Part shown: positions 45,475 through 54,329 of the stretch, piece by piece
Layout of the letters: every line of letters starts with the position of its first letter
Numbering within the stretch: position 1 is the stretch's first letter
Source: a virus
IMG/VR virus record: IMGVR_UViG_3300025913_000021
Span: 62,001 to 126,000 of that record
DNA length: 64,000 bases
Strand: one strand, 5' to 3'
The notes under the pieces: model-generated
Seen by the model: only the letters and a program-made list of their open reading frames with translations
Database searches by the model: none
What the model was told of the DNA's origin: nothing
Program-made: the position numbers and the translations under genes

Positions 45475-45505
45475 CCGATGAGCGTCAGTACCTCATCGGG
45501 ATCAT
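45475..45505 (-). promoter_or_regulatory. upstream minigene and hairpin before the holin-like gene
   Basis: On the minus strand AGGAGGC is followed by a six-codon frame ATG ATC CCG ATG AGG TAC TGA (45505-45485). CCGATGAG/CTCATCGG (45492-45499 with 45475-45482) forms an 8-bp stem over the end of that frame. The holin-like ribosome-binding site AAGGGA follows at once. Translation of the minigene would melt or block the hairpin, an attenuation-like layout. Confidence 0.5.
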
Positions 45506-45521
45506 GCCTCCTGGGACGGAG

Positions 45522-45767
45522 CTACGCGCGGTGGCGGGCTCGCTGGTTCGCCGCCATCATGGCCTCGGCCAGGCTCTCGCGGTCGTGCTCGTTGACGGCG
45601 TGGATTGCGTCCAGCGTGACGTTGCTGATCTCCAGGGTCACGGTCGTCTTGCGGTGCTTCGGGGAGAAGTGCCACGTCACGGCCGTGACATCACGAACTT
45701 CCTCGCCGTCGAGGGTCACCTGCGTTCCTTCGACCGTCCCGTCGCTGACGATGCGCAACCCGTCCAT
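45522..45767 (-). CDS. small beta-rich hypothetical protein
   Basis: 81 residues. GTQVTLDGEEVRDVTAVTWH and TTVTLEISNVTLDAI are strand-rich and resemble a small phage family of unknown role; the C-terminus is helical and basic. It lies between membrane-protein genes. Confidence 0.72.
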   Translation of the reverse strand: MDGLRIVSDGTVEGTQVTLDGEEVRDVTAVTWHFSPKHRKTTVTLEISNVTLDAIHAVNEHDRESLAEAMMAANQRARHRA

Positions 45768-45769
45768 GA

Positions 45770-46585
45770 CTATCCCGTCCCCGAATCCGCTGCCGACGCC
45801 ACGGGTCGCGGCTTGTCGATCAGCGGGACTAGCACTGCCAGGAAGAACACCGCTGCCAGCAACGATGCGATGTCAGTCCACAGGAACAGCTTCCCGCTTC
45901 CGGGCCCAATGTGATAGGCCCCACCGGCTATTTCGATGGCCTGGGCAAGGCGGCGGAACGCCATCGTGACGAACACGAGCCCGAGACTGACGCCAAGTAC
46001 CGACCACTCCCGGGTGCGCCGATGCACCCGAAGTTGATAACTCAGCCATATAGCGCTCAACATCAAGTAGAGCCCGGTCAAGATCAGGTTATAGCTGGAG
46101 TCGAAGTGCCACCAGCGAAAGTGCGTATGTCTGAACCGAGCTACGTCCACGGTTCGCATTATGAATGCCCCGATGTAAGCCCCGAGTGCAAGAACGACTC
46201 CAAGGAGCCACGCGGGGGTGGTTCTCACGATCCTCTGAGGCAAACTCCGGGCAAGTCGGACACGCTCCCACCCGAAGATCAGTAGTGGCGGGAAGCACAC
46301 GATCAACGAACCGATGTCCAGCGCGCGAATTCCGCGCGGGCCGGTCAGGTGCATGTTGAGCGTGTAGACACCGTGAACGATCGCGTACAACCCCGAGGTG
46401 AGCGATACCGTCACCATGCCTAGGCCAAAAACCGCCGCCCGTCCTTTTCGCTGTCGCAAATACGGCAGCGCTTCGTAGGCGAAAAAGATGCCGAGGATGA
46501 CGAAGTTCAATAAGCCGAGAATGATCTGCGTCCACCCCCAGAAGTGACTCGCGCTCGTCGGCGTATTCAGCACCGGCCAGCTCAT
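45770..46585 (-). CDS. seven-helix membrane protein
   Basis: 271 residues with seven hydrophobic segments, at about 15-38, 52-76, 88-108, 122-143, 163-185, 193-210 and 235-256, and basic loops (RQRKGR, RVRLARSLPQR, RVHRRTRE) that fit an N-out/C-in type of topology. No family recognised. Codons and base composition are visibly less GC-rich than the flanks. Polytopic proteins this large are rare in phage lysis regions; superinfection exclusion, a host-derived transporter or sensor fragment are possible. Confidence 0.75.
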   Translation of the reverse strand: MSWPVLNTPTSASHFWGWTQIILGLLNFVILGIFFAYEALPYLRQRKGRAAVFGLGMVTVSLTSGLYAIVHGVYTLNMHLTGPRGIRALDIGSLIVCFPPLLIFGWERVRLARSLPQRIVRTTPAWLLGVVLALGAYIGAFIMRTVDVARFRHTHFRWWHFDSSYNLILTGLYLMLSAIWLSYQLRVHRRTREWSVLGVSLGLVFVTMAFRRLAQAIEIAGGAYHIGPGSGKLFLWTDIASLLAAVFFLAVLVPLIDKPRPVASAADSGTG

Positions 46586-46893
46586 TCGTCGTCCTTCCCT
46601 GCCGACGCACCCATTTGCCGCATGGCCTCGGCGATGATGCTCTTGGTCGCAGCTCGGCCCAGGATCGCGAAGTCGTCGTCGCTGTCCGAGTTCTTCGTCA
46701 GGTCTCGTCCGGTGATCTTCGTAGCCAGCGCACCGACCGCCGCCGAAGCGATGGCGACCAACGGCTGCGCGTCGATTTTCACGACCGCCAGGACCACGAT
46801 GCCGACGATGCAGACCATCGCCGTAGCACCGAGGAACGTCAGGATCAGGCGGTCGTTACTCCCTTCCTCCTGGTGCTGCTGCTTCCGCGCCAT
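46582..46893 (-). CDS. membrane protein, possible second holin
   Basis: 103 residues from ATG at 46893 (GAGGAGTCGAGGGC before it), preferred to the start at 46926. A charged N-terminus, hydrophobic segments at about 17-38 (LTFLGATAMVCIVGIVVLAV) and 44-60 (PLVAIASAAVGALATKI), and a charged tail. Two-helix layout like class II holins. Apart from weak imperfect pairing, nothing is seen in the 46894-46984 gap. Confidence 0.65.
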   Translation of the reverse strand: MARKQQHQEEGSNDRLILTFLGATAMVCIVGIVVLAVVKIDAQPLVAIASAAVGALATKITGRDLTKNSDSDDDFAILGRAATKSIIAEAMRQMGASAGKDDE

Positions 46894-46984
46894 TGCCCTC
46901 GACTCCTCTGTTGCCCGTTCCCGCACGGAAAAGGCGTCACTAGGCCATCGGTCCTTCGCGGCTACGGCTTCACCATGAAAGGGG

Positions 46985-48706
46985 TCAGAACCACAACGAC
47001 ACGTTTACGTCGGCTGCCGCCGTCGGCCCGCCGTCCACCAATGCGGTGGCCGTGAGCAGACCAGCACTGAGCGTCGGCACCGAGGTCTCGAAGCGCACGT
47101 CCTGCACCTCGTAGGTCTGCGCCACGCCGGTCACCTTCGACACCCGGATGACGATGGGCACGCCGCCCGGCGCGGTGAAGCTCAGCGGCCCGATCTCGGC
47201 GAAACCGATCGTGGTCGTGACCGTGTAGTTGGCCCCCGCGATCTGGGTGTTCGTGTCCAGGCGGATGACCTGGAGACCGATGTCGTTGGTCGCGGTGGTC
47301 AGCTCGTTCGTGCGCAGCGAGGCGTACGCGCGGTAGGTCCCCGGATCGAGCGAGCCCATGTTCCCCTGTGCCCACTCGCCGTTGAGCTGCAACAGCATCG
47401 ACTGGCCGGTGTCGCTGATGTCATCGGTGATCAACCCGACCAGCGCCGGGTCGGACACGTCCACCGCCGACGGGTCGCTCATGTAGATCTCCAGCGCCTC
47501 CACCAGCGGCCACTCCACGTGGTAGTAACCCAGCGGATCGACCGGCGTTGCTCCTGGCGGATCGCAGACCAGATCCACGTAGCTCGGCGTCGCCGCGTTG
47601 TCGCTGATCCGGATCGTCACCTCAGAGGTGCCGTCCGGGGGCGTCTTGAAGAACGCCGTCAGTCGAGCGGGCTTCACCGGGGCCGGACTCTCGGTGATGT
47701 CGAGAACCTGCGTGTCGGTGACCACGCCCGGCGTGAAGAAGTTCAAGATCCGCACACCGCGCGGGATCGACGCCAGCTCCAGCGAACCGGCCAGCTCGTT
47801 GAGCGTGACCAGCACGCCGCTGCCGATGGTCGTCCCGGTCTCCTGCGGGAAACCCGGCAGCAGCGAGTCGCCCGTGTCCACCCACATGGTGCGCGGCACA
47901 ATGCTGGTGTCGGTGACGCCCTCGGTGACCTCGTGCACCAGGGAGTTGCCGTCGTACTCGCCGGAGGCGGTGGCCCGGTAGATGCGCCACGCCTGGCAGC
48001 CGTCCGGGATGAACGCCCCCGGGATGGTGACCTCGATCGAGTTCGCGGCGTTGGTGGTGTTCACGGTGTTGACCGTGATCGTCTGGTCCTCGGCGATGCC
48101 GTCGTCGTAGAAGCTGCCGCTGGTCAGCGAGCCGATGAAGTAGAACTGGCTCTGCCCCGGCCGCGAGCGGTAGATGCGGATGCCCGCCGCGCCGGTCCCC
48201 AGCGTGCCGAAGTCGAGCTTGATGCGGTTGGTCGTGCCCGAGACCACCTGGACGTTGTTGATGCTGCTCGGCGTCGTCTCACCGCCGTACGGGTCGTAGT
48301 AGGTGATCAGGTACGAGTACGTGCCGGGCAGCAGTCCACCGGACGAGGGCTCCACGGTGGCGCTCGGTGCAGCCGGTGGTCCGATCGGGTTCGGCGTGGT
48401 CACCGATGCCTCGGGGCTCGCGGCGGTCTCCAGCCCGAAGCGGTCGATGAAGGAAGCCCGGTAGTAGAACGTTGTCGCGGCAGGCAAATGGCCGCCCGTC
48501 GAAACGGCGACGAACGTGCACGGGTCGGTCGGGTCGCCCAGCGGCGGCTCGCCCGTGTGCTGGTGGTTGGCCAGCGCGTACAGCAGGTCGTCCAGCCGCA
48601 CCCGGTCGGCGTCCGAGAAGGCCCAGCCGTCCTTGCTGAACGCCTCGCCCGCGTTGATGCGCGTCAAGCCGAAGTGCGAAGTCGGCGTGGTGACGGATTC
48701 GGTCAT
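46985..48706 (-). CDS. tail/receptor-binding protein with Fn3-like repeats
   Basis: 573 residues. After an N-terminal region with LTRINAGEAFSKDGWAFSDA, ALANHQHTG, a common start of actinophage tail proteins, come three beta-sandwich segments (about 60-120, 120-200, 205-290) with PGTYSYLITYYDPYGGETTP and IRIYRSRPGQSQFYFIGSL, like fibronectin-type repeats. The C-terminal 270 residues are a jelly-roll-like carbohydrate-binding type. Likely a fibre or receptor-binding protein at the tail tip. Confidence 0.8.
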   Translation of the reverse strand: MTESVTTPTSHFGLTRINAGEAFSKDGWAFSDADRVRLDDLLYALANHQHTGEPPLGDPTDPCTFVAVSTGGHLPAATTFYYRASFIDRFGLETAASPEASVTTPNPIGPPAAPSATVEPSSGGLLPGTYSYLITYYDPYGGETTPSSINNVQVVSGTTNRIKLDFGTLGTGAAGIRIYRSRPGQSQFYFIGSLTSGSFYDDGIAEDQTITVNTVNTTNAANSIEVTIPGAFIPDGCQAWRIYRATASGEYDGNSLVHEVTEGVTDTSIVPRTMWVDTGDSLLPGFPQETGTTIGSGVLVTLNELAGSLELASIPRGVRILNFFTPGVVTDTQVLDITESPAPVKPARLTAFFKTPPDGTSEVTIRISDNAATPSYVDLVCDPPGATPVDPLGYYHVEWPLVEALEIYMSDPSAVDVSDPALVGLITDDISDTGQSMLLQLNGEWAQGNMGSLDPGTYRAYASLRTNELTTATNDIGLQVIRLDTNTQIAGANYTVTTTIGFAEIGPLSFTAPGGVPIVIRVSKVTGVAQTYEVQDVRFETSVPTLSAGLLTATALVDGGPTAAADVNVSLWF

Positions 48707-48713
48707 CGAGTCC

Positions 48714-49172
48714 TCACACGTAGTAGGGGACGGGCTGTGGCTCGTCCTGGAACGGGACAGGCTTCACGACACCGGTACCACTGAGCACCTGGCCGTGGAG
48801 GAGCAGGGAGCGCGAGACTGCTGCGCCGACCGAGCCCTGGAAGTCGAACTGAGCCTCGTGACTCAGACGGGCATCCAATTGCGTGTGACCGATGATCGTA
48901 GCGGTGAACTGGGGGCGTTCGACCACGACGAGCGTGCCGGACAGGATGGTGCTGCCGACGATCGTCCCGGCTAGCGGCGCGCGCTGACCGAGCGTGGCGG
49001 TGAACCGGGTGCGCCCGACGATGGTGCCGCTCAGGTGTGCCGGGAGCGAGAGCCTCGGGCTGACGAAGCGGGTCTTGCCGACGATATGCGCGTGCAGCCC
49101 GCTCGTGACCTCATCGGGGTCACCCCCGAGCATGGTCGAGCCAGTGAAGAAGTCGCCGAGGAGGTTGCTCAC
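48714..49172 (-). CDS. small tail protein with tandem IVGxT repeats
   Basis: 152 residues. GTG at 49172 is chosen because it overlaps the upstream stop (GTGA) and follows GAGGTGG; GTG at 49178 lies in that site. About five repeats of 20-22 residues share the pattern x-IVG-x-T-x-[FL] (AHIVGKTRF, GTIVGRTRF, GTIVGSTIL, ATIIGHTQL). The regular beta pattern suggests a short solenoid or trimeric fibre. Confidence 0.75.
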   Translation of the reverse strand: MSNLLGDFFTGSTMLGGDPDEVTSGLHAHIVGKTRFVSPRLSLPAHLSGTIVGRTRFTATLGQRAPLAGTIVGSTILSGTLVVVERPQFTATIIGHTQLDARLSHEAQFDFQGSVGAAVSRSLLLHGQVLSGTGVVKPVPFQDEPQPVPYYV

Positions 49173-52100
49173 TGCCACCTCGGGATGCTTGCGCCGTCCA
49201 GGTGGATCGTGTCGGTGGTCAGCGAGTCCACGATGTCGATCGTGTTGTAGTACGAGTGCAGCGTCCGTGTGACGTACGCGCCAGCCACGCCGTCGTAGGC
49301 GGTGATGGGCATGTAGCAGTGCTGCGTGTCGGGACGCATGTCGCTGTCGAGTTCGCAGATCACGGCCCCGGCCGTCCCTCCGGTGATCGACCCGTGCAAC
49401 CGGATCCGGTCACCCTCGATAGACCATGAGGGAGCGTCGAGGGCCGTCCAGCCGTTCAGGAGCATGAGCGGCACGCGGGTCTCGCGCAGGTAGTTGGTTC
49501 GGATGCGCGTCCATTGCTGCGCCTCGTAGATCGCGAGGTTGCTGATCTGCACCGGACCAGTGGTGCCACTGTCCCCCGTGGAGCCGCCCAGGAAGAAGTA
49601 GCCGCCCTCGTACGAGGTGCTGTCCAGGTAGGCGTAGCTGGTGAACAGCTTCGTGCCGTCCATGTAGATCGACAACTGGAAGCTGCCCGGCTGCTGGAGG
49701 CTGTCCAGTGAGAGGCGGATGTCCCAGTGGTGACTGCCGGTCGTGTACGCCGAGCCGGGCTGCGGACTGGCCCCGAAGAAGCCACTGCTGCCGACGTGCG
49801 ACATCCCGACCGTCGGCTCGAAGGCGAAGAAGTTGCCGGTCTCGTTGCCCGCGCCATACGCACCGCTCGCTCCGCGCGCCAGCGGCAGCGACCCGGCCCA
49901 TGCCTTGTACGGCGGCGTACCGATGTCACTCAGGAGCGAGGCCGAACTGAACCAGCCGAACGAGAAGCCGCTGGCTGCATCGGGAACGTCCGCATCGAAG
50001 CTGATGTGCAGCCCATCCATCGCGAGCCGATTGATGTGCACCATGAGGCCCGCGCTCGCATCCGAGCTGGTGGTCAGTGAGGCCACACCGGAGCTGTCGA
50101 GAGTGGCGTCCTGGACGTGGAGCCAGAAGCTGTCGTCGGAGCCGTCGGTGGGCCAGTGCTGCATCGCTGCGGTCCCCGGCTGCCACTGTCCGCCGCCGTC
50201 GTCCCATACCGCTCGCAGCAGACCGCCCTGGTGATGCACGAAGTCGCTCTTGAAGATCGAGCCGGTGATGGTGCCGTAGAAGCCCATGTCCACAAGACCG
50301 CGAGCGGTACCGCCGCCACCGCCGCCGCTGTCCGTGCCGTCGGTGATCATGTTCCACACGCCGCCGACGCTCACGTAGAGCGCGTAGTTCGCCAGGTCGA
50401 TGGCCAGTACCCGGTCGGGCACGGTGACCGAGGGGGCACCGTAGGAGACGATCGGCGTCAGCGGCTGCCACTGACCGTCCCCGAACGAGCCGTAGAGCAG
50501 GCTCGCGTTGAGGTCGAGCCAGACGCTGCCGACCGGCGCAATGCCAATCGGAGGGCCACTGCTGACGTGCGTGGTCGGCTTCTGTTGCCAGCCGCTCGGC
50601 GCGATCGAGTCGGCCAAGATCACATGAGAGAGACCGAGCGAGGCGTCGGCACAGGCAGAGCCATTGCCCATGTGCCACCCGATGCACCCGCCACCGAAGT
50701 CCTGGGTCATCGGCGGGAGGTGGAACACGCCCAGCGGGATCGGGTTGCCGGGATCGCCCGCGTCGTAGAGGCACATCGTGTTGCCGGAGCAGATCACTCG
50801 CAGGTTCCGGAGACCGCCAGTCGTGCCCGGCATCGAGGTGGTGCCGTAACCGATGACCGAGTGCACGCCGCCCACGAGCAAACGGATGGTCATCTGTTCC
50901 GTGTTCGGATTCATCTCCAGGTAGATGCCGTTGAGCCCATCGTCGCTGGTGCGCAGCAACGGCCCGTGCATGGAGCCGAGGTCGGTGACGTTCTGCCAGG
51001 CGAACGTCACGTCGATGTCGTGAGCACGAATGTCGCTGATGATCGACGCCAGCCCCCCGGTGTCCCCGGACTCGAAGCGCAGTAGCGGAGGTCCGAGGGT
51101 GAGCGTCGTACCCCACACCGACGAACCGACCGGCGTCCACGGCTCGGCACCGCGCCAGGCACTGAGATCCACGACGCTCGGCGATTCAGCCGGTACGCCA
51201 CCGCTGATCGCAGCAAAGACGAGCTGCGTCGTCACGCCACGCATGACACCCATGCCGACCGGAGCCGAGGAGCCGATCGAGGTCCAGTACAGGTTGGTGT
51301 CGCTGGCACAGCTCGCGCTGTTGGCCATGAAGCCCGAGTTGTTGCCCCGTGCAATCCCTGGAGTGAGCGAGAAGCTCTCGTAGGCGACCGTGTAGGGCGC
51401 ACCGCCCGGATCGGGGCGCACCCAGACGCGCAGCACGTCCTCGTACAGGCTGACCCATGCGTCCGGCGTCGTGTTGGCGACGAGAGGGTCACCGAACGTG
51501 CCAAGCGAAGTGAGAGCACCGCTCTCGATTCGGTACATCGTCGGCGAGGCACCGGGTGTGAGTGACAGGTACCAACCGTTCTTGCCGTCGGCGGTCGCGC
51601 CGATCACCGCACCCGCGTCCACCCCGTCAGCTCCGAGGTGCATCGCGAACACGAGCTGATGCTCGATGCCACCGAAGGGCCGCAGCACCTGGGCCTGATT
51701 GGTGAGCGGGTCGGTCGAGGTGACCATCGCGGCCGACACGGGTCGCCCGTCGTAGTGGCTCGGGGTGCCGAAGCCACCTTGGACGGTCGTCCACTGCGTG
51801 ACCCCGAGCGCCAGGGCCTGCGCATCGCTGGTGGTCTCGGTCGAGGGTCCGATAATCGACGCTCCACTGGCACCTGCGGAATCGTCGCCCGTGAAGTCGG
51901 TCTGCTGGAAGTAGCTGCTACCGGTGAAGGTGAACTCACCGCGCGTGCGCACGTACACCTGATCGCCGGGCACGAACACGTCGCCGTCGGGCGGGGGCAG
52001 GCGGTCCATCGACGCCAGTGCGGCCCGGAAGCGCCGCACGATGTCGGCCGTGAGTGCACCCTTGATCATCGTTCCCGAGAGGTGCGCCTGTGCCGTGGTC

Positions 52101-52456
52101 CCCAGCTCGCCACGAACCACCGCGAGGGTCAGTGTCGTGAAATCGACGCTCGTCAGTTTCACTATCTCGAACGTCGCCGGGTGCACGAGATCCGACTCGA
52201 TGGTCAGGTACAGCGGAGCCTTCGCCAGCTCCGCATCGGTCGGGAACGTGCTCACGTCGTCCACGACGATCGAGGTCACCGCGTCGTCGATGTCACCGTC
52301 CAAGGTGGCGAACACGAAGTCGCGCACCAGCGGCACGGTCGGCGTCGGCACCACCTGTGCTGGGGTCGTGTCCAGCGGTGGGCCCGGCGCAGTCGAGAAC
52401 GTGATCGTGCCACCCGTGACGGTGGCACTAGCCGGGACGAGGGTGAGCGTGGCCAT
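49169..52456 (-). CDS. large minor tail protein with lectin-like domains
   Basis: 1095 residues. The first 200 residues include a region common in tail fibres (VQGGFGTP follows). Three concanavalin-like segments can be seen: about 210-395, 440-620 and 785-1000 (FFAFEPTVGMSHVGS, SYEGGYFFLGGSTGD). Between them is SVWLDLNASLLYGSFGDGQW. The C-terminus (LLNGWTALDAPSWSIEGDRI, HGSITGG) is typical of fibre heads. Probably the main receptor-binding protein, recognising wall sugars. Confidence 0.85.
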   Translation of the reverse strand: MATLTLVPASATVTGGTITFSTAPGPPLDTTPAQVVPTPTVPLVRDFVFATLDGDIDDAVTSIVVDDVSTFPTDAELAKAPLYLTIESDLVHPATFEIVKLTSVDFTTLTLAVVRGELGTTAQAHLSGTMIKGALTADIVRRFRAALASMDRLPPPDGDVFVPGDQVYVRTRGEFTFTGSSYFQQTDFTGDDSAGASGASIIGPSTETTSDAQALALGVTQWTTVQGGFGTPSHYDGRPVSAAMVTSTDPLTNQAQVLRPFGGIEHQLVFAMHLGADGVDAGAVIGATADGKNGWYLSLTPGASPTMYRIESGALTSLGTFGDPLVANTTPDAWVSLYEDVLRVWVRPDPGGAPYTVAYESFSLTPGIARGNNSGFMANSASCASDTNLYWTSIGSSAPVGMGVMRGVTTQLVFAAISGGVPAESPSVVDLSAWRGAEPWTPVGSSVWGTTLTLGPPLLRFESGDTGGLASIISDIRAHDIDVTFAWQNVTDLGSMHGPLLRTSDDGLNGIYLEMNPNTEQMTIRLLVGGVHSVIGYGTTSMPGTTGGLRNLRVICSGNTMCLYDAGDPGNPIPLGVFHLPPMTQDFGGGCIGWHMGNGSACADASLGLSHVILADSIAPSGWQQKPTTHVSSGPPIGIAPVGSVWLDLNASLLYGSFGDGQWQPLTPIVSYGAPSVTVPDRVLAIDLANYALYVSVGGVWNMITDGTDSGGGGGGTARGLVDMGFYGTITGSIFKSDFVHHQGGLLRAVWDDGGGQWQPGTAAMQHWPTDGSDDSFWLHVQDATLDSSGVASLTTSSDASAGLMVHINRLAMDGLHISFDADVPDAASGFSFGWFSSASLLSDIGTPPYKAWAGSLPLARGASGAYGAGNETGNFFAFEPTVGMSHVGSSGFFGASPQPGSAYTTGSHHWDIRLSLDSLQQPGSFQLSIYMDGTKLFTSYAYLDSTSYEGGYFFLGGSTGDSGTTGPVQISNLAIYEAQQWTRIRTNYLRETRVPLMLLNGWTALDAPSWSIEGDRIRLHGSITGGTAGAVICELDSDMRPDTQHCYMPITAYDGVAGAYVTRTLHSYYNTIDIVDSLTTDTIHLDGASIPRWQ

Positions 52457-52848
52457 CAGACCCCCGTGATCGTGAACGCCTGGCCGTTAGCGGTGAGCAC
52501 CTCGGCGCTCAGCGTTTGGGTGGACCCGGCATCGACGCAGAACAGCGGTCGGCCGCTGTTGTCCAGTGCGATGGCGAAGCGCCAGTTCGCCACGCTCATC
52601 GCCGGGAAGGACAGCCCCTTGCTGCCCAGACCGTAGTTGCCGGTGTTGCCGGTGCCCGAGCTGTCGTTGGCGATCTCGCCAGTGCCGCGCGAGTACGAGG
52701 CGTCGGTGCACTCGGACGGCGTGATGTCGCTCAGCGCATGCGTCGCGCTGAACACGTAGGTGTCCACGGCCAGCAGCATCGAGATCGAGCCCCAGTCGCT
52801 CGCCGGGTTCGACTGGAAGAAGCTGTCATACAGGGAGACGTTGGTCAT
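52456..52848 (-). CDS. minor tail protein
   Basis: 130 residues. ATG at 52848 after GGAGACCTG. MTNVSLYDSFFQSNPASDWG, MLLAVDTYVFSATHALSD and GLSFPAMSVANWRFAIALDN: a beta-rich tail-fibre-like domain. Its ending (TLSAEVLTANGQAFTITGV) is typical of fibre attachment domains. It is similar in layout to the next gene. Confidence 0.75.
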   Translation of the reverse strand: MTNVSLYDSFFQSNPASDWGSISMLLAVDTYVFSATHALSDITPSECTDASYSRGTGEIANDSSGTGNTGNYGLGSKGLSFPAMSVANWRFAIALDNSGRPLFCVDAGSTQTLSAEVLTANGQAFTITGV

Positions 52849-53285
52849 CAGGTCTCCTTCGCCACGAGCGATCCGGCCGAGAAGGATGGTCCTGGACCGG
52901 CGACGACGACCGTCGGGGTCAGGTCCGAGCCGTAGAGCACGTTGTCGGCGCTGGTCTTGGCGTTGCCGTCGCACAGGTAGAAGCTGCGCACCGTGCCGTA
53001 GCCCGAGCCGGTGACCGTCGGCCAGTTCGCGTCGAGCAGGTTGGCCTTCTGTCCCGTGCTGTCGGCCAGCGGCCAGAAGGTGCCGTCGTTGGGGACCTCG
53101 ATGCGGTCGTAGGCGGTGCCGGTCCCGCTGACCTCGTTGGTGAGGATCGACGTGCCATCCGTACTGGCCGCGAACACCGCCGTGGACAGCGCGATCCACA
53201 GGTTGGTCGGCGGTGTCCAGATCGTCTGCCCGAGCGCGTGGTCGAGCAACGCCTTCTGGAGGTAGATGCACTTGCCGCTGGCCAT
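52848..53285 (-). CDS. minor tail protein
   Basis: 145 residues. MASGKCIYLQKALLDHALGQ, WTPPTNLWIALSTAVF and YDRIEVPNDGTFWPLADS match a conserved small tail protein in phages of Gram-positive bacteria. Overlaps the next gene by one base. Structural role in the tail tip is inferred. Confidence 0.8.
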   Translation of the reverse strand: MASGKCIYLQKALLDHALGQTIWTPPTNLWIALSTAVFAASTDGTSILTNEVSGTGTAYDRIEVPNDGTFWPLADSTGQKANLLDANWPTVTGSGYGTVRSFYLCDGNAKTSADNVLYGSDLTPTVVVAGPGPSFSAGSLVAKET

Positions 53286-53292
53286 GTACGCC

Positions 53293-53814
53293 TCAGCTCT
53301 CGTTCCAGCCGAAGTGATAGTGGATCATCGTTGGGACGATCACTTCGGTACCTGTCTGCCCCAGTAGTGGCCCTTGCTCAACGAGACCGAAGTCGGTGAC
53401 GTGAGCCTGGATCACGACCCACGGTGCGCGGTTCGTTCCCGGTTCCAGTAGCGCGGCGGACACGTTCGCCCCGCTAGGTGAACTCGTCGGCACCGGGAGC
53501 GTGGCGATGGAGCTGGCGACGTTCACCGGCCGGTGGTAGGTATCGCTGATCCCGAAGCGCACGTCCCACCCTGGCGGCAGCGCGAGGTTGTCCGCCCAGA
53601 ACCGGATCGACTGGACCTCGCGGTCGCTCACGAACACGGCACGGATCCACCGCTCGAAGGAGTAGGGATGCCGCGCGGTCAGGATTCCGGCCTTGTATCC
53701 CTCGGCTGCCTGAATTGAATGCACGTCCAAACTCAGAAGGTGCACGAAATAGTCGGCCGGGGCGATCTTCATCTCCGACCCGATGGCCTCCTCGATGCTC
53801 ACGTACGTGCTCAC
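53293..53814 (-). CDS. tail protein, tandem copy A
   Basis: 173 residues. SFERWIRAVFVSDREVQSIR, FWADNLALPPGWDVRFGISD and a final HFGWNES correspond step by step to the protein at 53811-54329. A beta-rich structural protein, probably at the baseplate. Confidence 0.78.
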   Translation of the reverse strand: MSTYVSIEEAIGSEMKIAPADYFVHLLSLDVHSIQAAEGYKAGILTARHPYSFERWIRAVFVSDREVQSIRFWADNLALPPGWDVRFGISDTYHRPVNVASSIATLPVPTSSPSGANVSAALLEPGTNRAPWVVIQAHVTDFGLVEQGPLLGQTGTEVIVPTMIHYHFGWNES

Positions 53815-54329
53815 GACTCCTCCCAGGCGAACCGGAAGTCGAGATCACCGAACTGGAACACCGTGTCGTCGTCGGCCGTCCACACCGCCTGGAGGACGAG
53901 CCAGGGCGTGTACTGCGTCGAGCTTCCGTCCAGGAGGTCGTCGAGCGGAGTGGTGCCGCTCAGCAGTGGGTAGAGGTTCGGCGCGTCCACCCCGGGGTCC
54001 TCGGTCGGCACCAAGGCGACCGCGATCTCACTTCGGCTGGTCGTCGGTTTCCGCCAGGTGAGGCTCGTACCCATCAGGAGCTGCCATCCCGGGTTGGGCG
54101 CGAGGTTGTCGATCCAGAAGCGCACGAGATGCGCCGAGCCTCCGGTCAGCCGCAGCCGCAGCCAGCGCTCGCAGGAGTAGGCGGGCAGCCCATTGAGGTT
54201 GCGTCGCAGCGGCGAGAGCGTCCCGGAGTGCTGGTCGGTGGCCATGATCTGAATGCTGGACGTGACGACCTCGGAGTCGGGCCCTAGGCCGACCGCCTCC
54301 AGCACGTCCACCTGGGCGTCGTCGCTCAC
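53811..54329 (-). CDS. tail protein, tandem copy B
   Basis: 172 residues. SCERWLRLRLTGGSAHLVRF, WIDNLAPNPGWQLLMGTSLT and FRFAWEES mirror copy A, so the pair arose by tandem duplication. It overlaps copy A by 4 nt. Confidence 0.78.
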   Translation of the reverse strand: MSDDAQVDVLEAVGLGPDSEVVTSSIQIMATDQHSGTLSPLRRNLNGLPAYSCERWLRLRLTGGSAHLVRFWIDNLAPNPGWQLLMGTSLTWRKPTTSRSEIAVALVPTEDPGVDAPNLYPLLSGTTPLDDLLDGSSTQYTPWLVLQAVWTADDDTVFQFGDLDFRFAWEES

